Below are positions 8,012-18,456 of a DNA stretch of 64,000 bases, in pieces; position 1 is the stretch's first letter, and each line of letters begins with the position of its first letter. This DNA comes from Leyella lascolaii (GTDB lineage Bacteria; Bacteroidota; Bacteroidia; Bacteroidales; Bacteroidaceae): positions 35,483 through 99,482 of the forward strand of contig NZ_LT556038.1 in the NCBI RefSeq assembly GCF_900079775.1, in the 5' to 3' direction. Position numbers and translations under genes: made by a program. The notes below the pieces were generated by a model. The model did not search any database, had not been told where the DNA came from, and saw only the letters and a program-made list of their open reading frames with translations.

Positions 8012-9001
8012 TTGCCATTATCCCTCAGCTGTTTTCCCTTCCCTCTTTACAGTGTGTGGGGCAGTGTCGTGAAAGGACTTGAATGCAATATGGCGGCAGG
8101 AAGGCATGTGATGGGGAAGAGACGGGGATTCTGAGAATGTCGGTGATGTTGCTCTCTGGTGTCATTCCGGGGCGGTCGGCATCGGATGTTGAGGCTAAGT
8201 GTGAAGTAAAAAATATTGACATATTTATTCCGCAAAACAGAAATGCGGCGGGCGCGCGGATGTGTTCATGGATGTGTTTTTCCTTTCTGTGTCATGCCGT
8301 ACGCATGATTGTGTGGCGTAATGTTTGTCCCAATTTCGTTGTTTTTGTTCTTTTCCGGTGTATGTTCATGTTGTCCGGTGGTCAGCAGAGGCGATTCTAT
8401 GTTACCGGAAAGCCTGTTTTGTCTTACCAAATGTGCTTTTCAGTGTGCCCATATAGCCTTTTCCGTGCTATGGGAAAGCCTTTTCCGTGCGGTGAAAAAG
8501 GGTTTCTTTTTATGCTATTCTTGTAATATGCTGACAATATGGAGGTTATGATGATACGCTGAAAACTGCGTATATGGCGGCAGATTGCCTGCCGTTTGTC
8601 TCTGCGCTGTTCTCAGCGGGTTTACGGTGTACGGAAATTCGCTGTTTCTCCACTATGTGGAGGGATGTGCATATGGTTTTAAACACAAAAGGATTGTTTG
8701 TGTTCTGACAATAAATTCAGATATGTCAGTCTGCCTCACATACCTTTTCCGCACCTCTGCCGTAATCCTTTCTCGCGCTTTTTCAGGTATATCCTATAAC
8801 ATTCCCTATCATTATGGAATGTGGTTTGTATTAAACCCGAATCGGTCATTAGGACGTATATATTTGGATAAATCTTTATTTCACATACTCTCCGGGCTGT
8901 TGCCGCGTTCAAGCCGCCGGTATGCTACCCGTCCCACCGCACAGCATCGCGCTGCATATACGGTGAAGACGGGAGCCATACCGTGCGCTTCCAACTCATG
9001 A
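8012..9001. other. Long intergenic region between the AT-rich island and the PUL
   Basis: Nearly 1 kb lies between two convergent genes. The only clear structure is the 22-bp tandem repeat at 8405-8514. Open frames exist (for example 8083-8526), but their translations have unusual composition and partly read through the repeat, so I do not call them genes. The base composition rises from the AT-rich island to the GC content of the chromosomal backbone, consistent with an island boundary. Confidence 0.5.
8405..8514. repeat. Degenerate 22-bp tandem repeat, five units (locus 1)
   Basis: Five consecutive units of exactly 22 bp start at 8405, 8427, 8449, 8471 and 8493. The shared core is GGAAAgcc.TTTTCCG, itself a near palindrome, with 3-6 variable bases on each side. 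Units 3 and 4 share the core GCCTTTTCCGTGC. The same unit type occurs at 23794, 33826, 39586 and 45753. Confidence 0.8.
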
Positions 9002-9034
9002 AAAAACCATAGCCTCCCTGTCGGTCAGGTTTTT
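9002..9034 (-). terminator. Probable terminator of the PUL operon
   Basis: Just after the GH3 stop codon, the minus strand reads AAAAACC, an inner CCTG-ACCGA-CAGG hairpin, then GGTTTTTT. The paired arms are 9002-9008 and 9028-9034, and the second arm runs into a T tract on the minus strand. Confidence 0.5.
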
Positions 9035-9036
9035 CA

Positions 9037-11358
9037 TCATTTGTTATGAGTGTCCCATTTGTGGGTCTCGGTGCATTCCAGATAGAGAATCTTGTCTCCA
9101 GCCTGCATCCTGAATTTGCCTTTCTCGAGTATCCATTTGCCGTCCGCACCTACAAAGGCGAGGTCGCTGCCTTTCAGGTTGAACGACACGGTGCGCTTCT
9201 CGCCCGGCTTCAGCTCTATCTTTCTGAACGCTCTGAGACGCCGGTTCTCCGGAGTGAGCGACGCAACCATGTCGCGGCTGAAGAGCATCACCGTCTCCTT
9301 GCCTGTCATTGTCCCTGTGTTGGTCACATCGACAGACAGGGTTATGTCGTCACCGGCTGTGAATGTGTCGGCTGAAGTCCTGAAGTTGTCGTAGCCGAAC
9401 GTGGTGTAGCTCAGTCCGTAACCGAAGGGCCACTGCACTGATATAACCGCGTCGTAGTCGTAGGCACCGTCCATCTTGTCCATCTCCTCGCTCACGCGAT
9501 AGTCGTATGTGGTGAGAGCCGCCGGATCCTTCGGGTATGTATAGGGCATTTTAGCGCTCGGGTTGGTTTTCCCCGAGAGTATTCCGGCAAGCGCGTCCGC
9601 ACCGTAGTTGCCGGGCAGCAGAATGTTGACGACAGCCTCCGCGAGCGGTTCGATGTCGCTGATGATGCGCGGTCGCCCCTCGTTGAGGATGAGCACGACG
9701 GGCTTTCCTGTCCGGGCGAGAGCCTTCACGAGGTCGCGCTGGTTGGCGGAGAGCCTGAGGTCGGAAAGGTTTCCGGGAGTCTCGCAATAAGAGTTCTCGC
9801 CTATGCACGCTATTATTACGTCGGCTCCGGCAGCCGCCTCCACGGCTTTCTCTATCTCGGGAGGATTCTCCTCGTAGTAGTTGCCTTCCGGAACATAGGT
9901 CACTCCTTGCTCGAGCGTCACGTTGTCCTTGCCGAACTCGTCGCGCAGAGCCTCATAGATGGTGTTGTTGTCGGCTGCGTAGCGGTCGGCAATGTGTCCC
10001 TGCCATGAGTAGCTCCATCCTCCGTTGAGGCATCGCATGGAGTTGGCGTTTGGTCCGGTGACAAGCAGTCTTGTGCCTTTCTTCAGCGGCAGGATGCCGT
10101 TTCTGTTCTTCAGCAGCACCTCAGACTCGCCTGCGGCTTTCACAGCCAGTGCCTTGTGAGCCTCCGACGCGAACTCCGGGAAATCCTTCATGTGCGTCAC
10201 GGGAGTGTCGAACAGCCCCAGCCTGTACTTCAGACGGAGCACGCGGCGCACGGCATCGTCTATGCGGCTCATCGGCACACGGTGTTCCTCGACAAGCTCT
10301 TTGAGCAGAGTGCAGAAGTCGAGGTCGTAAGGTTCCATCGCCATGTCTATTCCGGCGTTTATGGCAATCTCTATAGCCTCTTTCTTGTCTGCGGCGACAT
10401 GCTCGCGTGTATAGAGGTTGTTGATGTCAGCCCAGTCGGTGACGAGCATGCCGTCCCAGCCGAGTCCTTCCTTGAGCCAGCCTGTCAGAAGCTCCTTGTC
10501 GGCATGCATCGGCACACCGTTCACGCTTCCGCTGTTCACCATTATTGTAAGCGCGCCAGCCTCGACACAGGCTTTGAACGGAGCGAAACATTTTTCTCTC
10601 AGTTCGGATACGGGGATGTAAGCCGGCGTGCGGTCCTTTCCGGTCCTCGCCTGACTGTATCCCATGTAGTGCTTCACTGATGTGGCAATCCTGTCGGAAG
10701 GTATGTGGTTGGGGTCGTCGCCCTGAAAACCGCGTACCGCCGCGCTTCCCATTATGGCGTTGACGAGGCAGTCCTCACCGTAGTTCTCCCATACTCGCGG
10801 CCACCGGGGGTCTCTCGCCATGTCGACGGTGGGCGAATATGTCCACGGACAGTTGGCAGCCCTGGTCTCGTAGGCGGTCACTCTGGCGGCGTCGTATGCC
10901 AGCTGCGGATTGAACGAAGCCCCGATGTTGATGTTCTGCGGAAACAGCGTTCCGCCGAGCGTGTAGGTCGTTCCGTGGTTCTGGTCGAGTCCGTAGATGC
11001 ACGGAATGCCGATTTCCTTCATCGACACTTCCTGTATCAAGCCTATTATCTCCTGCCACTTCTCAGGCGTCTGGGCTACCGGTCCGGGCGCGTTGAGCAC
11101 CGAGCCCACCTTGAATTTGGCGATGGCGTTGTGGAGCTTGTCCCTGTCGAGCCTGAACTCGCCGTCTTTCCATTCGCCGAGAACGTCGATGGAGAGCTCT
11201 GTCATCTGACCTATCTTCTCCTCGAGAGTCATTCTGCCCAGAGTATTCTCAATCTTCCTCTCTATTTCTTTGTCCGGACGTATTGCCGGAGACACAGCCT
11301 GCGAGGCGCAGGCTATGCCGATGGTTGCCGTCAGAGTCATATTTCTTAATGAAATCAT
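9037..11358 (-). CDS. bglX: GH3 family beta-glucosidase
   Basis: A 773-residue exported glycoside hydrolase family 3 enzyme that should release glucose from the non-reducing ends of beta-gluco-oligosaccharides in the periplasm. A short signal peptide (up to about residue 22) precedes the GH3 TIM barrel. Visible hallmarks are SVKHYMGY and the nucleophile loop LVTDW with Asp308. The alpha/beta sandwich (about 400-630) and a C-terminal fibronectin-III-like domain (about 690-765) complete the BglX-type layout at normal length. ATG 11358 gives the signal peptide; Met7 is an alternative. It is the last gene of the minus-strand PUL, 12 bp after the glycan-binding protein. The gene symbol is by domain architecture. 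Confidence 0.9.
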   Translation of the reverse strand: MISLRNMTLTATIGIACASQAVSPAIRPDKEIERKIENTLGRMTLEEKIGQMTELSIDVLGEWKDGEFRLDRDKLHNAIAKFKVGSVLNAPGPVAQTPEKWQEIIGLIQEVSMKEIGIPCIYGLDQNHGTTYTLGGTLFPQNINIGASFNPQLAYDAARVTAYETRAANCPWTYSPTVDMARDPRWPRVWENYGEDCLVNAIMGSAAVRGFQGDDPNHIPSDRIATSVKHYMGYSQARTGKDRTPAYIPVSELREKCFAPFKACVEAGALTIMVNSGSVNGVPMHADKELLTGWLKEGLGWDGMLVTDWADINNLYTREHVAADKKEAIEIAINAGIDMAMEPYDLDFCTLLKELVEEHRVPMSRIDDAVRRVLRLKYRLGLFDTPVTHMKDFPEFASEAHKALAVKAAGESEVLLKNRNGILPLKKGTRLLVTGPNANSMRCLNGGWSYSWQGHIADRYAADNNTIYEALRDEFGKDNVTLEQGVTYVPEGNYYEENPPEIEKAVEAAAGADVIIACIGENSYCETPGNLSDLRLSANQRDLVKALARTGKPVVLILNEGRPRIISDIEPLAEAVVNILLPGNYGADALAGILSGKTNPSAKMPYTYPKDPAALTTYDYRVSEEMDKMDGAYDYDAVISVQWPFGYGLSYTTFGYDNFRTSADTFTAGDDITLSVDVTNTGTMTGKETVMLFSRDMVASLTPENRRLRAFRKIELKPGEKRTVSFNLKGSDLAFVGADGKWILEKGKFRMQAGDKILYLECTETHKWDTHNK

Positions 11359-11370
11359 AATACTTTCCGT

Positions 11371-12627
11371 TTATTTTAAAACCACTGAATCGATGTATAT
11401 ACCGTGTCCGGTGACGATGAATCCGTCTTGCTCCATTATCATGCCGAGCACATCCCGGGTGAGTGTGAATTCGTATACTCCGGCTCCGTCCACGTCAGCC
11501 TTGTCGGCTCCGGGCAGTGCTGTCCACCATGCGGTGGTGGGTTGCAGCTGATGGTAGGTGTCTTCCGGATTTGTGGAATAGTGTATAGCCATGACCGTAC
11601 CAGCCTTCACCGTGGCGAACACGTCCTTGTCTATGAGATTGAACGTCTTGTTTGGGTCACCGTCAGCGAGCCCCCACGACACGTAGTGATGCCCTGACCA
11701 TAACACCAGCTCGGTCGTTACGGATAGCGGCATCTGCTCAACAACCGACTTGCCTTGACAGAACCTCACCTTGCCTCCGTCTTTCGTGGTTCCTGTAAGA
11801 GTGTATTCGCCCTCGGCAATTGCGGGGAACATCATCCTTATCGTGTCTGATGTCTGATGAGTGAATTGCCTTATCTCCGTATCGCCTACTTTCAGCGACG
11901 CTATCTTGTCGAGATTTATTCCGGTCAGAGTCCACTCCGCGTCTGCCCGCGCGCGTCCGGCTCCAGATGTGACGAGGGCTGTTTTGCTCACCGTGACAGT
12001 GTTTGCGCCGAACTCTTCTCCGTCCGTGTCTGTAAGGAAAACCCTGTGCGTGCCGTCCTCAACGTCTGTCGGTACGGTGTATGTGAGGTGTGGAGTGCCG
12101 CCTTCTGTCGAATAGGCGGCAGGGGAGGGAGTGCTGTTGCCGATTCTTACGCTTCTCACCTGTTCGAGATTGTCGCCGTAGAGCACAGCCACTGTGCCCG
12201 GAGCTACAAAGCGTTCGTAGCCCTTCTCGGCTGACCAAGGGTCTCCGTCGAGCGGGTTCACCCTTATGAGCCCCTCGCGTGAGGTGGATTTCCCTTTCAC
12301 CGTTGTCGCAACCACTTTCATCGTGTAAAGCCCAGCTGGCAGCCCGATGTCTATGCTGTCGCCTTCGGCAGCCTTGTCGCCGTCTATATACCATACCACG
12401 TCGGTGTAGTCGGCTGGTGTCACGGTGAGCGTCATCTTGAAGTTGGCGTCGCGGCTGATGGCGGCGATGACGGGCAGCTCCCCGTTCTGTCTGTCGGGGA
12501 ACATGGGTGAAAGGATGTGCGGCTCGTCATCCGGTCCTACCGTAGAGAACGGATCGTCGTCGCTACAGGAAAGGCATATCATGCACAAAGGCAGCATTGC
12601 CGTTAATAGTCTCAGTATTGATTTCAT
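11371..12627 (-). CDS. Surface glycan-binding lipoprotein (SusE/SusF position)
   Basis: A 418-residue lipoprotein (lipobox CLSC, Cys21) followed by acidic residues (SDDD), a pattern linked to surface exposure in Bacteroidetes. It appears built from small beta-sandwich domains: a PKD-like N-terminal domain (about 35-120), IPT/TIG-like domains (about 140-290; MKVVATTVKGKS, SVRIGNSTPSP), and a C-terminal domain with aromatic residues suited to carbohydrate binding (WSGHHYVSWG, TAWWTALPG). It lies directly after susD, the standard position of a PUL binding protein. Its role would be to capture glucan at the cell surface. The sugar specificity is inferred only from the neighbouring enzymes. Confidence 0.8.
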   Translation of the reverse strand: MKSILRLLTAMLPLCMICLSCSDDDPFSTVGPDDEPHILSPMFPDRQNGELPVIAAISRDANFKMTLTVTPADYTDVVWYIDGDKAAEGDSIDIGLPAGLYTMKVVATTVKGKSTSREGLIRVNPLDGDPWSAEKGYERFVAPGTVAVLYGDNLEQVRSVRIGNSTPSPAAYSTEGGTPHLTYTVPTDVEDGTHRVFLTDTDGEEFGANTVTVSKTALVTSGAGRARADAEWTLTGINLDKIASLKVGDTEIRQFTHQTSDTIRMMFPAIAEGEYTLTGTTKDGGKVRFCQGKSVVEQMPLSVTTELVLWSGHHYVSWGLADGDPNKTFNLIDKDVFATVKAGTVMAIHYSTNPEDTYHQLQPTTAWWTALPGADKADVDGAGVYEFTLTRDVLGMIMEQDGFIVTGHGIYIDSVVLK

Positions 12628-12654
12628 AGTTGTTTCTTGTTTTATTATTATGAA

Positions 12655-14334
12655 TTATTCAACGTCCCACCATACATGGGTGTTCCAGCTGTCCTTGCCG
12701 CCCATGCGTTTGAGAGCCTCGTCATATCCGGGTTTGTTGTAGGATGATTCGAGAGTAGGGTAGCAAAGCCTTACGGGTATGTCCTTTCCGCCTGTGAGAT
12801 ATTGTCCGAAACCGTACTCGGCGGGCGATTTGAGGCGCGGATAGCCGGAGCGGCGCACGTTTGCCCAGCATTCTGCGGGGTTGGTGAAGTGCAGTATCCA
12901 TGCCTGGGTGTTTATCGCAGCTTTAGCCTGTTGCTCGGTGTGGCCTATGCCGTTGTCGGCTATGTATGCGTTGAAGTCGTTGTCGGATATTCTGTCGTAG
13001 CCGTAGTTGTCGGCAAGGAAGTCCATTGCCGCGCGCACTCCTTTGCTGTAGAACCCTTCCACCGTCCCTCCGGTATTCCATTTCTTCAGTGAAGCCTCAG
13101 CAAGAAGCAGGTTCACTTCAGCGCATGTCATCACCACGCCGGGGTTGTCGCCGCGGAGGAAGTTGTTTGCAAGCTTCGGCTCAGTCTCGCGTGCCATCGT
13201 GGTCTCTACAGACGGGTTGGTCTTTGCTATCTCTTTCATCATGTCGCTGTCATATCCTTGCGGCCACGGGTCGTAGGAGAAAGCTCCAGGCTGACAGGGG
13301 TTCATGGCTATGCCCTTACCGGTGATTTCGTCTGTAAGGTCTATCCGGTTGTCGGGGCTTGTCTGGCTCATGAGCCCGTCATAATAGAATCTGGCTATCA
13401 TGAATGTGCGCGGGTCTTTCGTGTTGTAAAGCTGGTTGAAGAACGTCGAACACAGATAACTCGGGTTGTTGGCGGGGTCGTTGCCGAACAGGAGCTGCGA
13501 CAAGGCGTTGCCTCTGTAGTCGGTGTAGGAGTCTTGTCCGAAGCTGAACGATATGTCCATGTATTTTATCAGTGCGTCGTCAGAGCCCGATGTGAGCACT
13601 CCGCCTTCAGAGGCGAGCGCGTCCTCAAATTCCTTCCGCGCCTTCTCGGGTGCTACGTCGGATATGCGCATGGCGTAGCGCAGTCTGAGAGAATTGGCGA
13701 GCTTTATCCATTTAGCCACGTCTCCGTTGTATATCACGTCGCCCGTTATTCTGTCGTTGGCGGCGTCCAGCGCGGATGCGGCATCTTTCAGCTCGGTGAA
13801 GAAATCGTTGTATATGTCTTCCTGCGTGTCGTATTTCGGGTTGTATATCTCTTTCAGATAGCCTAACCCTGCCTCGCTGTATGGCGCGTCTCCGTAGATG
13901 TCCGTGATGACTGACATCATATAGACGCGGTAGATGCGCAGTATGGCGTTGATATTCTTTCTGTTCTCATCCTCCGCGCTGCGATGGATGGCGTCTGTGA
14001 GGTTCTTTATGGCTTTCGGATAGAACGACGTCCATATCCTGCCCATCTCGTTGTTGTCCACCGTGTGGCGTCCTCCGTAGTTGGTGGTGTTCCAGCATCC
14101 CATGAGCTGTTGGGTGAAAGCATACAGGTAGTTGCGGTATATCTCCACCATACCGAGGTCGCCGTATGTCTGCAGTTCGGCTGTCGTGAGTTGCGCGTTG
14201 GGGTCTATGCTGTTGGCTTTCGACTTGTCTGTGTTAAGGTCTTCCATGTAGCTGTCGCTGCACGATGAGCTTATTCCAGCCAGCAATGCCGCAGACAATA
14301 TAATAAAAGTCTTTATCTTTCTCATTGTTCCCAT
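12655..14334 (-). CDS. susD: SusD/RagB-family glycan-binding outer membrane lipoprotein
   Basis: A 559-residue lipoprotein (lipobox SSSC, Cys25). The opening DLNTDKSKANSIDPNAQLTTAELQTYG and the later TDIYGDAPYSEAG are signatures of the SusD-like group 2 family, which caps the SusC barrel and hands glycans to it. The TPR-like helices and the C-terminal RRSGYPRL and CYPTLESSYNKPGYDEAL motifs are in the expected order and at normal length. ATG 14334 or ATG 14325 may be the start; both leave the signal peptide intact. The gene is 5 bp after susC, so translation is probably coupled. Confidence 0.93.
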   Translation of the reverse strand: MGTMRKIKTFIILSAALLAGISSSCSDSYMEDLNTDKSKANSIDPNAQLTTAELQTYGDLGMVEIYRNYLYAFTQQLMGCWNTTNYGGRHTVDNNEMGRIWTSFYPKAIKNLTDAIHRSAEDENRKNINAILRIYRVYMMSVITDIYGDAPYSEAGLGYLKEIYNPKYDTQEDIYNDFFTELKDAASALDAANDRITGDVIYNGDVAKWIKLANSLRLRYAMRISDVAPEKARKEFEDALASEGGVLTSGSDDALIKYMDISFSFGQDSYTDYRGNALSQLLFGNDPANNPSYLCSTFFNQLYNTKDPRTFMIARFYYDGLMSQTSPDNRIDLTDEITGKGIAMNPCQPGAFSYDPWPQGYDSDMMKEIAKTNPSVETTMARETEPKLANNFLRGDNPGVVMTCAEVNLLLAEASLKKWNTGGTVEGFYSKGVRAAMDFLADNYGYDRISDNDFNAYIADNGIGHTEQQAKAAINTQAWILHFTNPAECWANVRRSGYPRLKSPAEYGFGQYLTGGKDIPVRLCYPTLESSYNKPGYDEALKRMGGKDSWNTHVWWDVE

Positions 14335-14339
14335 GTTGG

Positions 14340-17300
14340 TTAAAATTTGATATTAACGTTTATGCCGTAGCTCTTTCTTGAAGGCAGAGAGCCGTATTCG
14401 AGCCCCATTCCGGTGGTGTTGTTGTAGTTGGAGTCCGGATCGATGTTAGGAATGTTTTTCCAGACAATGAACGGGTTTCTCGCAACAAACGATACCGACA
14501 TGTCCTGAATCACTTTGCCCAGCCATTTCTTCGGCAACTGGTATGCAAGTACTATCTCGCGGCACTTCACGTAAGAGTTGTCGTAGATGAACATTGACGG
14601 TGCGTTGCGGCACACACTCATCCAGTAGTCCTCCGGATTGATGATGATGTCGTTCTTGCGGTAGGTTCCGTCGCCGTTGTCTATCACTCCGGGAGCTACG
14701 AATCCTCCCGTCGGATTCCATTCGGACGAGCCCTTCGGTATGCCGGCTTCCTGACGCAGCTCTTCTGAGTGATACCATTCGTCGCGACCTTTAAGCGTTG
14801 CCGGACTCTTTCCTGACTCGTGCGCGGCACGTGCGGACATAGAGTACAGGTCGGCACCGACCTTGATGTCGAACAGTGCGGAGAGTGAAAGGTTCTTGTA
14901 GTGCAGTGAAGTGCTGATGCCGCCTGTCCAGTCCCATGAGGCGTTACCGAGCACATGGTTGCTCTTGTCATACTTTGGCAGACCTGTCTGAGGGTCTATA
15001 ATGATGTCTCCGTTTTTGTTTCTCACGAAGTCGGGACCTACAATCGAGCCGAAGTTCTCGCCCACCTTGGCTGCTATCTGTACGTCGAGCCATGAGGCTT
15101 TCTCGAGTTCGAACATGTCCATATTGTCTACAAGCTTCTTCACTTTGTTGCTGTTCTTGGAGAAGTTGAAGTTCAGGTCCCATGCGAAATCGCCTGTCTG
15201 GACCGGGCGGGTGTTAAGAGTTATCTCAATACCTTGGTTCTGTATCTCTCCGGCATTTATGAGACGGTAGGTGTAACCGGTAGCCCAGCTGCTCGCAATT
15301 CCCATAATCTGGTCCTTGCTTATCTGATTATAGTAGGTGAAGTCAAGCCCGATGCGGTTGTTGAGAAACTTCGTCTCAAAGCCTATCTCAAACGAGTTTG
15401 TCCTTGTGGGTTTCAGGTTCTTGTTAGGTATTGTCTCGTTGTTGATGTATCCGATGGTATAGCCCGGATATGTGAACTTTGATTTTGTGTATACCAGACC
15501 TAACTGATAAGGGTCGGTGTCACTTCCCACTTGTGCCCACGACATGCGTATCTTGCCGTACGGCAGGATGTTTTTCCTGTTGATGAGTTCGGAAAACACG
15601 AAGCTGCCTGAGACCGAAGGATACACGTATACGTTGTTGTTCAGCGGCAGTGTGGACGACTGGTCGCCGCGCAGGGTGGCGTCAAGGAACACGAGACTCC
15701 TCCATCCGAGATTCACAGAACCGAACAAGGAGTTTATCTGTTTGCGGTAGCTATTTTGCTCGATGCTTGTCTCGTTGAAGCTCATTATGGCTATGACGTC
15801 GGGTATCTGCATGTCTTTAGCTGTGTTGAGTGTGGTTTTGTTGTCCACCTTATATATGTTTCCGCCGAATGTTCCGGTGAAGTCGAAGTCGTCCCAGCGG
15901 TTGTTGTATGTCGCGAGAAGCTCGAAGTTGTACATCTTGTTCTCGAACTTGCTGTCCTGAAGATAACCCGATTCGTATCCGGGAGTGGTCGGAGCCTTGA
16001 AGTCCTCGAACGAGAACCAGTTGAATTCTGCACCTGCCGTGCCCTTAATCTTCAGATGGGGATTGATGTTCCACGTAGCTGACGCATGCAGACGGAACAG
16101 GTCTTTGTCCGAGTTATTGGAGTTCTTGTATACGTCCCAGTACGGGTTCACGTTGTAGGGATCCATTCCGTTCCAGTTGGAATATTCTCCGTTCTTGTCC
16201 TGATAGGTGCGCAGCCACGCCTGATTGTATGTCGTAGCAAGTGTCATGAGGTTCTTTCCGATGTTCGACTTGCTGTCTCCCAGAGCCGGACGGTTCTTTA
16301 CTCCTTCGTGCGTATAGTTGACAGAGAAGTCAAGATCCACCTTTCCCAACGTGGAGTTCGACCTCAGATTGAATATGTCGCGGCTCATGTTTGTGTTTGG
16401 AACGATGTCTTTGTTTCTCATGTCGGTGAATGTGAAGCGCATTCCGGTGGTCTTGTTGCTTGACGATACGGTGAGTGTGTTGTTGGCAGTCACACCTGTG
16501 CGGAAGAAGCCGGAGATGTTGTCGGGAATGATTAGGTAAGGACGCTTCACCCCGTCGAAATATTCCAGCATGTTGCTGCCGTCTGCCTTTGGACCCCAGC
16601 TCTTGTTTGTGTTGGACACGGCGTCAATGCTGTATGTGCCGTTGCTGCCCATACCGTATGTCTGCTGCACGTCGTTCCATCTGGAGAGCTGCCTGTCTAT
16701 GGTCAGCGTTCCGTTGTATTCTACGGAGAACCGTTCGCCTTTGCCTGCCTTCTTTGTCGTGATGAGAATCACGCCGTGGCTTGCGCGGCTTCCGTAGAGG
16801 GCAGATGCCGCCGGACCTTTCAGCACCGACATTGTCTCGATGTCGTCGGGGTTGATGCTTGATATGCCGTCTCCAAGGTCGTAGCCGCCTGATGTTCCGG
16901 CGCTGCCGAAGTTGGTGTTGTCCAGCGGCACACCGTCAACGACATATAGCGGCTGGTTGTTTCCGGTCATCTCTGTGTTGCCTCTGAGCAGCACTCTTGT
17001 CGAGCCTGACGGTCCGCCTGCTGTCTGGCTCACCACGAGACCCGCCACACGGCCTGCCATCGAGTTGATGACGTTTGTCTCTTTAGCCTTCTCGAATGCT
17101 TTGCCGTTCACTTCGTCGAGTCCGTATCCCAGAGCCTTGCGGTCTCTCTTTATTCCCAACGCCGTGACAACCACCTCATTGAGCAGCTTCGAGTCTTCCT
17201 CAAGCACTATTGTCATCGGTTTTGCCGAGGCTGTCACCTCCACTGTCTTCATTCCGATGTAGCTCACAACGAGTGTGGCTCCGCTTCCTACGTTCAGTGT

Positions 17301-17528
17301 GAAATTGCCGTTGATGTCGGTTAAAGTACTGTTTGTCGTGCCTTTCTCAGATATGGAGGCACCTATGATAGGACCGGTATTGTCTTTTACGATACCCGTC
17401 ACTTTGATTTGTTGTGAACCAATCTGCATCGGAGCAGAGCCTGTCGCGGCTGACGCCTGTGCCATTACAGGCATGCCGCCGGCAAGTGTTCCGCACAACA
17501 TAATCCTTGAAAAGAAACTTACATTCAT
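14340..17528 (-). CDS. susC: SusC/RagA-family TonB-linked outer membrane transporter
   Basis: A 1062-residue TonB-dependent transporter that imports oligosaccharides across the outer membrane with SusD. After the signal peptide comes a carboxypeptidase-D-like domain (about 40-110; VTGIVKDNTGPIIGASI, GNFTLNV). The plug follows (about 125-260), with LNEVVVTALGIKRD, SMAGRVAGLVVSQT and PLYVVDGVPLDN, all standard SusC signatures. The 22-strand barrel ends in INVNIKF with a terminal Phe. Length and order are normal. The gene is 11 bp after the GH16 gene and 5 bp before susD. Confidence 0.95.
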   Translation of the reverse strand: MNVSFFSRIMLCGTLAGGMPVMAQASAATGSAPMQIGSQQIKVTGIVKDNTGPIIGASISEKGTTNSTLTDINGNFTLNVGSGATLVVSYIGMKTVEVTASAKPMTIVLEEDSKLLNEVVVTALGIKRDRKALGYGLDEVNGKAFEKAKETNVINSMAGRVAGLVVSQTAGGPSGSTRVLLRGNTEMTGNNQPLYVVDGVPLDNTNFGSAGTSGGYDLGDGISSINPDDIETMSVLKGPAASALYGSRASHGVILITTKKAGKGERFSVEYNGTLTIDRQLSRWNDVQQTYGMGSNGTYSIDAVSNTNKSWGPKADGSNMLEYFDGVKRPYLIIPDNISGFFRTGVTANNTLTVSSSNKTTGMRFTFTDMRNKDIVPNTNMSRDIFNLRSNSTLGKVDLDFSVNYTHEGVKNRPALGDSKSNIGKNLMTLATTYNQAWLRTYQDKNGEYSNWNGMDPYNVNPYWDVYKNSNNSDKDLFRLHASATWNINPHLKIKGTAGAEFNWFSFEDFKAPTTPGYESGYLQDSKFENKMYNFELLATYNNRWDDFDFTGTFGGNIYKVDNKTTLNTAKDMQIPDVIAIMSFNETSIEQNSYRKQINSLFGSVNLGWRSLVFLDATLRGDQSSTLPLNNNVYVYPSVSGSFVFSELINRKNILPYGKIRMSWAQVGSDTDPYQLGLVYTKSKFTYPGYTIGYINNETIPNKNLKPTRTNSFEIGFETKFLNNRIGLDFTYYNQISKDQIMGIASSWATGYTYRLINAGEIQNQGIEITLNTRPVQTGDFAWDLNFNFSKNSNKVKKLVDNMDMFELEKASWLDVQIAAKVGENFGSIVGPDFVRNKNGDIIIDPQTGLPKYDKSNHVLGNASWDWTGGISTSLHYKNLSLSALFDIKVGADLYSMSARAAHESGKSPATLKGRDEWYHSEELRQEAGIPKGSSEWNPTGGFVAPGVIDNGDGTYRKNDIIINPEDYWMSVCRNAPSMFIYDNSYVKCREIVLAYQLPKKWLGKVIQDMSVSFVARNPFIVWKNIPNIDPDSNYNNTTGMGLEYGSLPSRKSYGINVNIKF

Positions 17529-17539
17529 GCGTTTAAACT

Positions 17540-18376
17540 TTAATTATGTTCAGTCAGTTTTATCCAGTCTACATACATGGTTGCCTTTGTCCCCTTCTTC
17601 AGAACCGTAATGCTGCCGCTGTCGGTTATTCCGGTGAACGTTCCTCCCACGGCAAGGTTGAACAGTATGAAGAAGTTATCGTGGAAGTAAGGATTGTCTT
17701 TGATGTCGAACGAGTGGAAAGGTTTGCCGTCAATGGATATGGCGGCGCGCGTCTCGTCCCACGTAAGCGTGTAAGTGTGATAACCGCCGTCCTGGAGGCT
17801 GGAGCCGACACTGGCGGCATGGTATTGCTGTTCGTGCGATGCCGGGCTCTTGCCGAAGTGTATTGCCGTGTTCACACGTGATGAGGCTGTGCCGGTGGCA
17901 ATCCCTTCCTTGTCGCCCATCTCCATTATGTCAATCTCTCCGCAAGCCGGCCATTCCTTCCCGTTGTCGCCCATCATCCAGAATGCGGGCCACAGTCCGT
18001 CTGCCGTCTTGGGCAGTCGGATGCTCGCGCTGAGCGTGCCGTATCTGAAGCTTTTCTTCCCCTTGGAGTTTATTCTTCCCGATACTATCTTGCCGTTCTT
18101 CCATTCTGCCGTCAGCATGAGCACGGACCTGCCGCCGTCCTTTCCCACCTTCACCTGCTCAGGGCTGTATGCCTGCAGTTCCTCGTTGGTCCATCCGGCT
18201 TCGTGGGTTTCCTTTGTCCATACAGAACTGTCGAACGTCTTGAAGTCGTCGAAGAACACCACGTCCTCTTCCGTTCCTGTGGCTGCGCCCTTACTGTCGG
18301 AGTCTTCCTGTCCGGAAGCGCATGCCGTAAATACCGCACATATAAATGTGAGAGTAAGACTTACTTTTCTGTTCAT
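17540..18376 (-). CDS. GH16 endo-beta-glucanase lipoprotein (laminarinase type)
   Basis: A 278-residue lipoprotein (lipobox FTAC, Cys19) with a single GH16 beta-jelly-roll domain. The catalytic motif GEIDIMEMGD is complete: Glu147 (nucleophile), Asp149 and Glu152 (acid/base) in the ExDxxE arrangement. Other family marks are LWPAFWMMG and the C-terminal MYVDWIKL. The motif with the extra Met between Ile and Glu is the form seen in laminarinases and other bacterial endo-beta-1,3(4)-glucanases. It is the first gene of the PUL operon and would make the first cut in a glucan at the cell surface. Activity on laminarin versus mixed-linkage glucan cannot be decided from sequence. Confidence 0.88.
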   Translation of the reverse strand: MNRKVSLTLTFICAVFTACASGQEDSDSKGAATGTEEDVVFFDDFKTFDSSVWTKETHEAGWTNEELQAYSPEQVKVGKDGGRSVLMLTAEWKNGKIVSGRINSKGKKSFRYGTLSASIRLPKTADGLWPAFWMMGDNGKEWPACGEIDIMEMGDKEGIATGTASSRVNTAIHFGKSPASHEQQYHAASVGSSLQDGGYHTYTLTWDETRAAISIDGKPFHSFDIKDNPYFHDNFFILFNLAVGGTFTGITDSGSITVLKKGTKATMYVDWIKLTEHN

Positions 18377-18448
18377 TGCTTGTTTGTTGTTAAGGTTATG
18401 ATAAATTTATGACATTAAGTTTTCGGGTCTTCTGTCTCAATCCGCTGT

Positions 18449-18456
18449 CAAAAGTA
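18449..18456 (-). promoter_or_regulatory. Candidate -7 box of the PUL operon promoter
   Basis: On the minus strand TACTTTTG fits the Bacteroides -7 consensus TAnnTTTG and lies about 72 bp upstream of the GH16 start. I see no good TTTG -33 box at the expected distance, which is common for promoters that depend on an activator such as an HTCS. Confidence 0.45.

Noticed and set aside
8083..8551. ORFs of 80-147 residues between the AT-rich island and the PUL
   Set aside because: They are Cys- and Phe-rich readings through intergenic repeat DNA, mutually overlapping in different frames.
10156..11349. Plus-strand ORFs of up to 214 residues across the GH3 gene
   Set aside because: They are antisense shadows of the GH3 frame.
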